64,000 nucleotides of DNA. It comes from Arthrobacter sp. CJ23. GTDB lineage: Bacteria; Actinomycetota; Actinomycetes; Actinomycetales; Micrococcaceae. Shown one piece after another: positions 1-7,544 of this stretch (positions are counted from its first letter, which is position 1; every line of letters begins with the position of its first letter). The notes beneath the pieces were generated by a model, which saw nothing but the letters and a program-made list of their open reading frames with translations, was not told the DNA's origin and ran no database searches. The stretch lies in assembly GCF_024741795.1 (NCBI RefSeq), contig NZ_CP102950.1:186001-250000 (forward strand), in the 5' to 3' direction. Made by a program: the position numbers and the translations under genes.

Positions 1-351
1 GCTGGCCCCGACCACGCCCAGGCCCATGAGCATGGCCAGGTCCTTGTTGCCCTTTTCGTTGACCAGGCGCGCCAGGCCGACGGTGCCGCCCGCGCCCGCC
101 AGGTTGAAGACTTCGACGTTCGTGGCGGTCTTGGTCTCGCCCATGACCTTTGCTGCGGTGCGGGCAGTGGTGTCGTAACCGCCGCCCGGGGTGTTGGGGA
201 CCATGATCCTCAGCCCGGTCAGCGGGCCTGAAGCCGATGAGCTGCTGCTCGCCTTGCCGGCATCGGCGCTGCCGGTCACACCGCAGCCTGTTGCTGCCAG
301 TGCGATGCCTGCAGTCACGGCCAGGGCGCGCAATACGTTCAATCGACGCAT
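1..351 (-). CDS. tctC: Tripartite tricarboxylate transporter receptor (TctC/Bug family), N-terminal part
   Basis: This is an extracytoplasmic solute receptor that would deliver a carboxylate, such as a citrate-like acid, to a TctAB membrane pair. Only the first 117 residues are in the window; the gene runs off the left edge. The start is ATG at 351. The N-terminus is a lipoprotein signal ending in a lipobox (LAATGC), followed by a Ser-rich linker and the Bug-family pattern IMVPNTPGGGYDTTAR, then NLAGAGGTVGLARLV, which lines the ligand pocket in this family. It is divergent from the two-component system that begins at 519, a common arrangement in which the kinase/regulator pair controls the transporter. 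The actual substrate cannot be read from the sequence. Confidence 0.85.
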   Translation of the reverse strand, partial: MRRLNVLRALAVTAGIALAATGCGVTGSADAGKASSSSSASGPLTGLRIMVPNTPGGGYDTTARTAAKVMGETKTATNVEVFNLAGAGGTVGLARLVNEKGNKDLAMLMGLGVVGAS

Positions 352-518
352 GATGTTCCTCTTCTCGTCATTGGTGGGAGTAGCTCCACGCTATGGCCAC
401 CCGTGACGCAGGTCACGCTTGTGTTCTCAAAGAACGTTTTGTTCATTGTGGTCACAGCCGCAATCGGTTTTCCGTGCCCGATAATGAATGGACCTCCACC
501 CTTCCGAAGGAACCCCCT
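352..518. promoter_or_regulatory. Divergent control region between tctC and the sensor kinase
   Basis: This 167-bp region must hold both divergent promoters. Two short inverted repeats are visible: GTGAC-GCAG-GTCAC at 403-416 and GTTCT-CAA-AGAAC at 423-435. They are plausible binding sites for the neighbouring response regulator, but this is inference from position and symmetry only. Confidence 0.35.
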
Positions 519-2201
519 GTGCCCAATGATGCGCTGCCCAAAGATGCGCGGCTCAAAGATGCGCTGCCGAAACAGGCCCAGCCGCACGGTGCCGGCAGGC
601 CCAGATTCCTGCGACGGCGCCGGCTGTCCTTGGCGGGGCAGCTCCTGGGGTTTCAGCTGCTGATTGTCCTGGCGGTGCTCTTGGGTGTCATCGCGATCTC
701 CCTGGCGCAGTCCACCCAGACCTTTGAGCGCGTGGAAGGCAGGAGGGCGCTCTCCGCCGCCGAATCGCTGGCCGCGATGCCGGTGGTGCGCTCGCTGCTT
801 CCGACGGCGGAGCCCCGCCAGGGTGCCGCCCTGCCCTCGGTGGCTGAGTCCGCCCGGACAGTGTCCGGGTCCAGCTTTGTCATCCTCGCCAAGCCGGACC
901 TGACCATTCTCACGTCCCCGGACAGCTCCAAGCTGGGCACGCCCCTGGACCTCGGGTCCAGTGCAGTGCGTGAAGGAAGGGCGTGGACCGGTGCGGTCAG
1001 CATGGAGGGCAGCACGTCGCTGGTGGCCCACGTGCCAGTGCTCGACGACGGCGGCACCATGGTGGGCATCGTCGCCGTCGGGCGCCAATACCCCTCTGTC
1101 CCGGAGCGGCTGGGCGAGGCGGTCCCCAATCTGTTGACCTACCTGGGCGTCTCGCTGGCACTGGGCGCCGCGTGTTCGCTGCTGCTTTCGCGTCGCATCA
1201 AGCGGCAGACCTTCGGCCTGGAACCGGGCGAGATCGCCGGGCTTGTGGAACACCGGGAAGCCATCTTGCACGGCGTGAAGGAAGGGGTCATCGCCCTGGA
1301 CCCGCATGAGCGGATCACCGTGGCCAATGAAAGCGCCAGGCAGTTCCTGGAACTTCCGGAGGACTGCGTTGGCCGGACGCTCGAGGAGCTGGCCATGCGA
1401 AAGCAACTGCGGGAGGACCTCACCACGGAGCAGCCGGACCCGGACCGCCTGGTCCTGGTGGGTGAGCGGCTGGTGGTGCTGAACCGGAAACCCATGCGCT
1501 CCCACGGACGCGTCATCGGCTCCGTGACCACCCTGCGCGACCGGACCGAGCTGTCCTCGCTGGAGAAGGAACTCGGGGCCACGCGCACCACCACGGACAC
1601 GCTCCGGGCGCAGACCCACGAGTTCGCGAACCAGCTCCACACCATTTCCGGGCTGATCCAGCTGGGCGAATACGAGGAGGTGGTCAGCTTCGTCAACGGC
1701 GTCAGCCAGAGCCGGAACCGGCTCTCCGACGACGTCACCTCGCGGATCCACGACCCCGCGCTCGCGGCCCTGCTCATCGCCAAGACCAGCCTGGCCGGCG
1801 AACGCGTGGTGACCCTGCAGCTGGATGAGGACTCGCGCCTTGGCCGCGTGGACGAGCAGCTTTCGCGCGACCTGACCACGGTGGTGGGGAACCTGGTGGA
1901 CAACGCCATGGACGCCGTCACGGGAGCCCCGGAAGCCACGGTGCGCATCCGCGTCACCGAGGAAACAGACCACGTGCTGGTCACCGTCCGCGACTCGGGC
2001 CCCGGCGTCGCCCCGGAGCAGATGGATGACATCTTCCGGCGCGGCTTCACCACCAAAACATCAACCGGCGACGGCGGCCGGGGCTTCGGGCTGCCGCTGA
2101 CGCGGCTAGTATGTCTGAGGCGCGGCGGCGAGGTGGGCGTCCGCAACGACAAGGGCGCCGTTTTCACAGCACGCCTGCAGAAGCGGAGCCCATTGACATG
2201 A
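519..2201 (+). CDS. CitA/DcuS-type sensor histidine kinase
   Basis: Membrane-bound sensor kinase, about 560 residues, of the family that senses extracellular di- and tricarboxylates. I chose GTG at 519 because GAAGG lies 8 nt upstream; the frame is open further upstream but with no ribosome site. Order: Arg-rich cytoplasmic tip; first membrane helix (about residues 45-67); extracytoplasmic sensor domain; second helix (about 205-228); a PAS domain (around HGVKEGVIALDPHERITVAN); a dimerisation helix with the motif THEFANQLHTI, where His367 is the probable phosphorylation site; and an HATPase domain with NLVDNAMDAV, DSGPGV and GFGLPL. The stop overlaps the next start by ATGA, so the regulator is translationally coupled. 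With divergent tctC it probably controls carboxylate uptake. Confidence 0.88.
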   Translation: MPNDALPKDARLKDALPKQAQPHGAGRPRFLRRRRLSLAGQLLGFQLLIVLAVLLGVIAISLAQSTQTFERVEGRRALSAAESLAAMPVVRSLLPTAEPRQGAALPSVAESARTVSGSSFVILAKPDLTILTSPDSSKLGTPLDLGSSAVREGRAWTGAVSMEGSTSLVAHVPVLDDGGTMVGIVAVGRQYPSVPERLGEAVPNLLTYLGVSLALGAACSLLLSRRIKRQTFGLEPGEIAGLVEHREAILHGVKEGVIALDPHERITVANESARQFLELPEDCVGRTLEELAMRKQLREDLTTEQPDPDRLVLVGERLVVLNRKPMRSHGRVIGSVTTLRDRTELSSLEKELGATRTTTDTLRAQTHEFANQLHTISGLIQLGEYEEVVSFVNGVSQSRNRLSDDVTSRIHDPALAALLIAKTSLAGERVVTLQLDEDSRLGRVDEQLSRDLTTVVGNLVDNAMDAVTGAPEATVRIRVTEETDHVLVTVRDSGPGVAPEQMDDIFRRGFTTKTSTGDGGRGFGLPLTRLVCLRRGGEVGVRNDKGAVFTARLQKRSPLT

Positions 2202-2866
2202 TCAAGGTCCTGATAGTCGACGACGACTTCATGGTGGCCAAGGTCCACTCCGGATTTGTCCGGCAGACCCCCGGGTTTGAGGTGGTGGGCGTCGCCCACA
2301 CGGGCGCCCAGGCGGTCATCGAGGCCCGGCGCCTCATGCCCGATCTGGTCCTGCTGGACATCCATCTGCCGGACATCAGCGGCCTCGAGCTGCTGCATCA
2401 GCTGCGGGAAGCCGTACCCGAGCTGGACGTCCTGGTCATCAGCGCCGCACGCGAGGTGGACACGGTCAGGCGAGCGCTGCGCGGAGGCATCGTCCACTAC
2501 CTGATGAAGCCGTTCTCCGGTGATGACCTGCGCGAGCGGCTGGAGCACTACCGGCGAAGCTATGGTTCGCTGGATTCCTCGAAGAGCACGGCGGAACAAG
2601 CCGACGTGAACCGTGTGTTCGGGCTGGGCGGGACGGCGCGTCCGCTTCCCAAGGGTTTCAGCACCGAGACCTTGAGTCTTGTGGAGGATCTGCTCCGCAA
2701 GGCCGGCGCGGATCTGTCCGCCACCGAGGCCGCTGACGCGCTCGGCACCTCGCGGGTCAGCGCCCGCCGGTATCTCGAATACCTCGTGGAGGAAGGACGC
2801 GCCGCGGTCCAGCTACGCTACGGCGGGATCGGCCGGCCCGAGCGCCGGTACAAAGGCCTGGGCTGA
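2198..2866 (+). CDS. CitB/DcuR-type response regulator
   Basis: Cytoplasmic DNA-binding partner of the preceding kinase, 222 residues. The ATG at 2198 overlaps the kinase stop (ATGA). The receiver domain covers about residues 1-120 with acidic pocket D8-D10, phospho-acceptor D54 (VLLDIHLPD), Ser82 and Lys104 (YLMKPF). The C-terminal part (about 165-222) contains a winged-helix-like segment, LSATEAADALGTSRVSARRY, as in CitB-family regulators. Inferred targets are the divergent tctC promoter and possibly its own operon. Confidence 0.88.
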   Translation: MIKVLIVDDDFMVAKVHSGFVRQTPGFEVVGVAHTGAQAVIEARRLMPDLVLLDIHLPDISGLELLHQLREAVPELDVLVISAAREVDTVRRALRGGIVHYLMKPFSGDDLRERLEHYRRSYGSLDSSKSTAEQADVNRVFGLGGTARPLPKGFSTETLSLVEDLLRKAGADLSATEAADALGTSRVSARRYLEYLVEEGRAAVQLRYGGIGRPERRYKGLG

Positions 2867-2889
2867 ATTACTGATTTTCGGAATCGGGT

Positions 2890-2916
2890 TGTCACAGATT
2901 GTGCGCGGGCGGTGTC
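2890..2916 (+). promoter_or_regulatory. ECF41 (SigJ)-type promoter
   Basis: TGTCACA at 2890-2896 and TGTC at 2913-2916 are separated by exactly 16 nt. From what I recall of ECF41 work, the target promoter is TGTCACA-N16-CGTC, so this matches at all but one base. It drives the CMD-sigJ pair, implying autoregulation. It also means that in-frame starts near 2899 are not used. Confidence 0.72.
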
Positions 2917-2955
2917 TTCATGTCGAAGGACCAAAACCGACCCGCAGGAGGAATC

Positions 2956-3537
2956 ATGACTACCCGGATCCCGGCCGCAGAAATCACCGGCCTCTATGGC
3001 ACCCTGGTGAAGAAGTTCAGCGTAAAGATGTTCGGCAAGGTGCCGGAGTCGCTGGGCGTTATGTGGCACAACCCAGCCGTGCTCAAGGCATCCATGGGCA
3101 TGGGCCAAAGACTGCAGAAATGGGACAGCTGCGACGAGTCGCTGAAGTCCTACGCCCACATGGCAGTGGCCTCGCTCATCGGCTGCACATGGTGCCTGGA
3201 CTTCAACTACTTCATGGCGCACAACCACGGCCTCGACCTGGAGAAGGCGCAGCAGATTCCGCGCTGGCGCGATTCCGGGGTCTTCACGCCCTTGGAGCGT
3301 GATGTCCTGGAATATGCCGAGGCCATGAGCACCACGCCCGTGACCGTCACCGACGAGCTTGCTGCCCGGCTGCTCGAGCAGCTCGGCGCACCGGCGCTGG
3401 TCGAGCTGACCAGCGTGATCGGCTACGCCAACCTCACCACCCGCGGCAACGTTGCGCTCGGCATCGAGTCCGAGGGCTTCGCGGATGCCTGCGGCCTGAA
3501 GCCGCTCGCGGCGCCAAGCGGGCGCGTAGTAGCGTGA
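2956..3537 (+). CDS. Carboxymuconolactone decarboxylase / AhpD-like protein, ECF41 partner
   Basis: A 193-residue protein of the CMD/AhpD fold, probably with thiol-based peroxidase or redox activity. Start ATG 2956 has a perfect AGGAGG 4-5 nt upstream (2946-2951). The redox motif GCTWCLDFN gives Cys77 and Cys80. Four residues after the second Cys, where AhpD has its catalytic His, this protein has Asn84, so proton relay may differ; His89 and His91 lie close by. It is followed by the sigma factor gene with a GTGA overlap. CMD-like 'COE' genes next to ECF41 sigma factors are a known association, and they are typically the sigma factor's own target. Confidence 0.87.
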   Translation: MTTRIPAAEITGLYGTLVKKFSVKMFGKVPESLGVMWHNPAVLKASMGMGQRLQKWDSCDESLKSYAHMAVASLIGCTWCLDFNYFMAHNHGLDLEKAQQIPRWRDSGVFTPLERDVLEYAEAMSTTPVTVTDELAARLLEQLGAPALVELTSVIGYANLTTRGNVALGIESEGFADACGLKPLAAPSGRVVA

Positions 3538-4442
3538 CCGGCATGAGCAACCCCGGGACCACGGACAGATCGGACGTCTTCGTCGCCCACCGCAGCCTGC
3601 TCTTCACCGTCGCCTACGAGATGCTCGGCTCCGCCGCCGATGCCGAGGACGTGGTGCAAGAGGCCTGGCTTCGGTGGGCCGCCTTGGGTGCCGAAGCCCA
3701 TGCGGAGGTGCGTGACCCGCGTGCCTATTTCGTCCGTATCGTCACCCGCCAGGCACTCAACCGGATGCGCACGCTGAGCCGACGGCGGGAGGAGTACGTG
3801 GGGGAGTGGCTGCCAGAGCCGCTGCTCACCGTCCCCGATGTCGCCGAGGACGTGGAGCTGGCCGAGAGCGTTTCGATCGCCATGCTCACTGTCCTTGAAT
3901 CGCTGACCCCGGTGGAGCGGGCGGTCTTCGTGCTGCGGGAGGTGTTCGACGCACCCTACGACGAGATCGCCGAGGCCGTGGGCAAGTCGCCGGCGGCCGT
4001 GCGCCAGATCGGCAGCCGGGCCCGCTCCCACGTGGCCGCGCGACGCCCCCGGATGCAGGTGGACCGCAGCGAACAGGAGAAGGTCGTCGAACGGTTCATC
4101 GCGGCGGTGACCACCGGGGATGTGCAGGGCCTGATGGATGTCCTGGCTCCCGACGTCGTCCTCGTCGCGGACGGCGGCGGCGTGGCGCAGGCCGTACGGG
4201 TGCCGGTCTACGGTGCCAAGAAGGTGGTCAACCTGCTGAAGTCCTTCCCACAGGCCGCGATCAACCCGAAAATCGCCCTGCTCTGGCTCAACGGCGGCCT
4301 CGGCATCCGGATCGACGACGAAGCCGGAGGTCCGTCACTCATCAGCGTGGTGGTGGAGGACGGCAGGATCGCACGGATCTTCGCCATGCGGAACCCGGAC
4401 AAGCTCGGCTGGCTGGAGGCGGAAACCCAGCTCGCGCGCTAG
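3534..4442 (+). CDS. sigJ: ECF41-family RNA polymerase sigma factor (SigJ-type)
   Basis: Alternative sigma factor of 302 residues with a fused C-terminal regulatory domain. GTG 3534 overlaps the upstream stop; ATG 3543 is an alternative. Region sigma2 is visible in LFTVAYEMLGSAADAEDVVQ and region sigma4 in ESLTPVERAVFVLREVF plus the downstream helix-turn-helix. The linker carries WLPEPL, and the C-terminal SnoaL-like domain carries DGGGV and RNPDKL, which are the signature motifs of ECF41. In this family the C-terminal extension replaces a separate anti-sigma factor and tunes activity. The inducing signal is unknown. Confidence 0.93.
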   Translation: MTGMSNPGTTDRSDVFVAHRSLLFTVAYEMLGSAADAEDVVQEAWLRWAALGAEAHAEVRDPRAYFVRIVTRQALNRMRTLSRRREEYVGEWLPEPLLTVPDVAEDVELAESVSIAMLTVLESLTPVERAVFVLREVFDAPYDEIAEAVGKSPAAVRQIGSRARSHVAARRPRMQVDRSEQEKVVERFIAAVTTGDVQGLMDVLAPDVVLVADGGGVAQAVRVPVYGAKKVVNLLKSFPQAAINPKIALLWLNGGLGIRIDDEAGGPSLISVVVEDGRIARIFAMRNPDKLGWLEAETQLAR

Positions 4443-4475
4443 CAGCTCCGCCGCCGGGACGCTTGCCCGGGAAGC

Positions 4476-5486
4476 TCAGTTGAGCGGCGAGAAGGCGAGT
4501 TCCAGGATGAACGCCACGGCCGCGGTGACCAGGGGCGTGAGGACCCAGAACGTCAGGATCCTGATGACAAGCCTGCGGTTGGTGCCGGAGAAGGACTGGT
4601 TGGTACTGGCGCCGAGGACTGACGCCGTAAGCGTGTGCGTGGTGGAAAGCGGCAGGTGGAGCCCGATGGCGCCGATGAACAGCATGACCGAGGTCAGCGT
4701 CTGCGCCACGAATCCCCGCAGCGGATCCACATGGGTCAGTTTGTGGCCCAGGGTGTGGGAGATCCGCCATCCGCCGAACAGGGTGCCTGCGGTCAGCATG
4801 GCGGCCGTGAGGAGGAGCACCCACAGCGGGACCTCGCTGCCGCTGGACAAGCCGGCCGCAACGAGTGCCAACAGCACCACGGCCGCCGTGCGCTGGCCGT
4901 CCTGGAGCCCGTGGCCGAATGCCACGGCGGCCGTGGAGACTGCCTGCGCCCGGCGGAAGCGGCCGTTGACCACATCCGGCTGGGTATAGCGCGCCGCCCA
5001 CGTCACGGGCCAGACGAGCAGGTAGGCCACCACGAAGGCGATGACCGGCGACAGCACCAATGGCAGGACCACCTGGGTCAGCAGCACGTTGTCCACTCCG
5101 CCCACGGCATTGCCGCCCACCACCACACTGGCCGTGGCGGCGCCGATGAGGCCGCCCACCAGCGAGTTCGTGGAGGACAGCGGAATGCCGCGCCACCATG
5201 CGTACACGCCCCACAGGATGGCGCTGCCCAACGCTGCGGCGAGCATGGTCAGGCCGCTGGCGCCGCTGGGCAGGGTGATCCAGGACTGGGTGAAGGCGAG
5301 CACGAAACCGCCGCTGAGCAGGGCGCCCACAAAATTGAAGATGGCTGCCAGCAGCACGGCAACGGAAGGCGTCAGGGCCCGGGTCCGGGTGGACAGGGCG
5401 ACGGCGTTGGAGACGTCCCGGAAGCCGTTCAAGAAGGCGAAACCGGCGGACAGCCCCACTACCAGGACGAGGAAGGCGGGGGTCAC
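4476..5486 (-). CDS. pit: Inorganic phosphate transporter, PiT family
   Basis: Integral membrane low-affinity phosphate (metal-phosphate:H+) symporter, 336 residues. GTG start at 5486, one nucleotide after the stop of the DUF47 gene, so the pair is an operon. The two PiT signature repeats are visible: FLNGFRDVSNAVALSTRT near the N-terminus and the related GHGLQDGQRTAAVV in the middle, with SSTNSLVGGLIGA and STTHTLTASVLGAS as the paired membrane re-entrant motifs. About eight to ten hydrophobic segments are present. Gene end and sigJ converge across a 33-bp gap with only a weak CCGGG/CCCGG stem. Confidence 0.93.
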   Translation of the reverse strand: MTPAFLVLVVGLSAGFAFLNGFRDVSNAVALSTRTRALTPSVAVLLAAIFNFVGALLSGGFVLAFTQSWITLPSGASGLTMLAAALGSAILWGVYAWWRGIPLSSTNSLVGGLIGAATASVVVGGNAVGGVDNVLLTQVVLPLVLSPVIAFVVAYLLVWPVTWAARYTQPDVVNGRFRRAQAVSTAAVAFGHGLQDGQRTAAVVLLALVAAGLSSGSEVPLWVLLLTAAMLTAGTLFGGWRISHTLGHKLTHVDPLRGFVAQTLTSVMLFIGAIGLHLPLSTTHTLTASVLGASTNQSFSGTNRRLVIRILTFWVLTPLVTAAVAFILELAFSPLN

Positions 5487-5487
5487 G

Positions 5488-6105
5488 TCACGATTCCTTG
5501 ACGATGATGCTGCCTACCTGCGTGGCAACCTTCCGCATTTCCTTGGTGACGTGCACCAGCTGGTTGGCGATGTCCCGGTGCCGGGCGTACTGGGCGGACT
5601 TCAGGTCCCTGAGCTGCTCGGCAACCCAGACCCGGTGCGTGCGCTCGGCACGCTTGGCCAGCCGCAGCATCTCGATCCAGTAGTCCTCCAACTCATCGAG
5701 GTTGTCCAGCTTACGCATGGCGTCCACCGTGAGTTCGGCCTGGCGGCTGATGATTTCCAGCTGGTCCGCGGCGCGCTTGGGCAGGCGGTCCAGCTTGTAC
5801 AGGGCAATGAGTTCGCCCGCGGCGTCCAGCTTCTCCATGGCATCGTTGAGGTGCCGGGACAGGGCGTACATGTCCTCGCGGGGGAGCGGGTTCACGAAGC
5901 TGGTGCGCATGTGCGTCAGGAGTGCGAAGTGCAGGTCCAGGGACTTGGACTCGTGCTCGTGCAGCTCTTCGGCCAGGCGCTCGTGCTCACTGGCCTGTGC
6001 GCCCAGGATCTCCGACATGGTTCCGGTGGCGGCAAGGATCTGGCCGGCCATCTGTGCGAGAAGGACCAGTCCGGCGGGTTCCTGGGGAAAGAGGCGCAGC
6101 TTCAT
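5488..6105 (-). CDS. DUF47 / PhoU-like phosphate transport regulator
   Basis: Cytoplasmic all-helical protein of 205 residues in the DUF47 (PhoU-related, TIGR00153-like) family, usually encoded beside Pit transporters and thought to modulate them. ATG 6105 has GAAGG a few bases upstream. The sequence is rich in amphipathic helices with many Glu, His and Asp residues (for example SEHERLAEELHEHESKS), consistent with metal-binding surfaces in PhoU proteins. Translation of pit probably depends on this gene because stop and start are adjacent. Confidence 0.9.
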   Translation of the reverse strand: MKLRLFPQEPAGLVLLAQMAGQILAATGTMSEILGAQASEHERLAEELHEHESKSLDLHFALLTHMRTSFVNPLPREDMYALSRHLNDAMEKLDAAGELIALYKLDRLPKRAADQLEIISRQAELTVDAMRKLDNLDELEDYWIEMLRLAKRAERTHRVWVAEQLRDLKSAQYARHRDIANQLVHVTKEMRKVATQVGSIIVKES

Positions 6106-6341
6106 GGTGCCTTCGGTGTCGGAGGGGCAGGTGGTACCGGCATCGTTGCCATGGGCATAAAAATGGTGCCGAACCGGATACGCCTCTCGGCGGTAGGCCG
6201 CTCGAAGCGGCTATAAGTTGAAGCCCGGGGGTTTCGCGGTTCGACACCAGTTTCAGTTTTCTACGTCCGCCGGGCTAAGTCAACATTGACAGCCGGGCCG
6301 GGAAGTGGTGGGCTGGCAGGGGTTCCACCACGGACGGACTG
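6106..6341. other. Intergenic region upstream of the DUF47-pit operon
   Basis: About 236 bp, flanked by two minus-strand genes. It should contain the DUF47-pit promoter. A small GCCGCT-CGA-AGCGGC stem sits near 6200. No PHO-box-like direct repeats stood out. Confidence 0.4.
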
Positions 6342-7001
6342 TTAGTCCAGCTCGCCCAAGCGCCACGCATTTGCGGCGTGCTCAAGGTCCTCGGCGGTCT
6401 TCACGAGCTGGTGGGAATTTCGCGTCAGCTTGCTCGCGTGGCCCTCGTTGGAGTGCTCGGCGCCGTCGGCGATGGTGGCCTGGCCGAGCGCCACGACCCG
6501 GCAGAAAGCCGCCGAACGTTCCAGCGCGACGTCGAAATCGCCGTCGAACGCCCCGTGAAGAATAGCGTCCGCCATGCTCCTCATTTCGTCGGCGCCGGGA
6601 GGTTCAGCGGCGCCGGCCACCACATTGGAGACCTGTGCCGTGTCACGGCCGGCCTTGAAGTACACGGAAATCCGCTCGGAATCCTGCATGGTGGCCGCAC
6701 GCAGTGCGTAGAGGCGCCAGAGGGCACCGGGCAAGGACCTGGCCGGGCTTTCGGCCCACATTTCCGCGATGGCTTCCAGGCCCTGTTCGTCGGCCAGTTT
6801 CACGAGACGCTTGGTGACCTTGGGGTCATCGCTTTCGCGGCCGCGGCGCACCAACGCCTGCGCGGCGAGGTGGGCGGCCTCGGATACCCGCGCGGGGTCT
6901 GCCCCGCCGGCGAACGGTTCATAGTCTATGGGCGCGAAGGGCTTGGGCTTGTGGTGCCTGTTTGCTCCGCCGTAGGCGCGGGGTCCTGGCTGTTCGCTCA
7001 T
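6342..7001 (-). CDS. Conserved hypothetical protein
   Basis: A 219-residue soluble protein that I do not recognise with certainty. ATG at 7001. The N-terminus is polar and proline-rich (about residues 1-35); the rest is Ala/Glu-rich and predicted helical, with segments such as LAAQALVRRGRE, AIAEMWAESPARSLPGALWRLYALR and ISVYFKAGRD. There are no membrane helices or signal peptide. It stands alone between the phosphate operon and the tRNA on the opposite strand. Codon use and absence of overlapping better frames support a real gene. Confidence 0.75.
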   Translation of the reverse strand: MSEQPGPRAYGGANRHHKPKPFAPIDYEPFAGGADPARVSEAAHLAAQALVRRGRESDDPKVTKRLVKLADEQGLEAIAEMWAESPARSLPGALWRLYALRAATMQDSERISVYFKAGRDTAQVSNVVAGAAEPPGADEMRSMADAILHGAFDGDFDVALERSAAFCRVVALGQATIADGAEHSNEGHASKLTRNSHQLVKTAEDLEHAANAWRLGELD

Positions 7002-7136
7002 GCCACCACGCTACTCCCGTGTGCCGCCGGGGTCGAGCAGCGTGCCTTGGGCCAATGTGCCACAGCCCACCCCGAGGTGGGGTAAAGTATCTATCGTCCA
7101 GAAATGGACTGGGCCGGCTGTTTCGACAACCGGCAG

Positions 7137-7209
7137 GGGCCTTTAGCTCAGTTGGTAGAGCATCGGACTTTTAATCCGTGGGTCGTGGGTTCGATCCCCA
7201 CAGGGCCCA
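7137..7209 (+). tRNA. tRNA-Lys (UUU)
   Basis: A complete cloverleaf: acceptor GGGCCTT pairs with AGGGCCC (one G-U), D-arm GCTC/GAGC, anticodon loop CTTTTAA with TTT at 7170-7172, and a T-arm with GTTCGATCC. The discriminator is A7209; CCA is not encoded (next bases CCC). The first anticodon-stem pair is a T-T mismatch. tRNA-Lys genes are frequent integration sites, but I saw no duplicated 3' end elsewhere in the window. Confidence 0.96.
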
Positions 7210-7216
7210 CCCTTTC

Positions 7217-7256
7217 GCAGGCCAGAGACACACAGTCTCTGGCCTGCTGTTGTTTG
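7217..7256 (+). terminator. Intrinsic terminator of tRNA-Lys
   Basis: A perfect 13-bp stem, GCAGGCCAGAGAC / GTCTCTGGCCTGC, with a 5-nt loop, followed by TGTTGTTT. It separates the tRNA from the giant gene. Confidence 0.9.
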
Positions 7257-7544
7257 CGCGGGATTTTGGAACAAGTCTGATTTTGTGAATCGAATAACCT
7301 CGGCGTGTCCTAAGGCCGACTCGCCGCGTGGTTAGTACAGGGTATTGACTTAATTTTTCGCACAGGCGTAATCTCCCGATTGGGTCGCATCGGCGGCCCA
7401 GCAGACGGTCCGGACCGAGCCTCTGGGGGCGCTCCGGCACAACGCAACGTCGTGGTCTTCTCAGAGGCCACGAGCGCCACGATGGCAGGCAGCAACGCCT
7501 GTCCCGGCGCTTTCCGGATTCGCATCATCCACGAGGCAAACGTG
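7257..7544 (+). promoter_or_regulatory. Upstream region and long leader of the giant gene
   Basis: A sigma-70-like promoter is suggested by TTGACT at 7345-7350 and TAATCT at 7369-7374 (18-nt spacer). Transcription from there would give a leader of about 165 nt before ATG 7545, long for this compact genome. The leader is open in frame (a TTG at 7380 could start it), but the encoded residues precede the signal peptide and look non-native. I could not match the leader to a known riboswitch class. Confidence 0.45.

Noticed and set aside
339..1973. Minus-strand open frame opposite the sensor kinase
   Set aside because: The kinase has all expected motifs; the reverse frame has low-complexity Arg/His/Gly sequence and also overlaps tctC.
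7137..7209. attL/attR pair flanking the giant gene
   Set aside because: No second copy of the tRNA 3' end was found and no integrase is present in the window.
7380..7544. Upstream extension of the giant protein from TTG 7380
   Set aside because: No ribosome site, it would bury the signal peptide 55 residues in, and the likely promoter -10 box is at 7369-7374.
7375..7544. Possible riboswitch (c-di-AMP or c-di-GMP) in the giant gene leader
   Set aside because: I could not match the conserved cores of these classes by eye.
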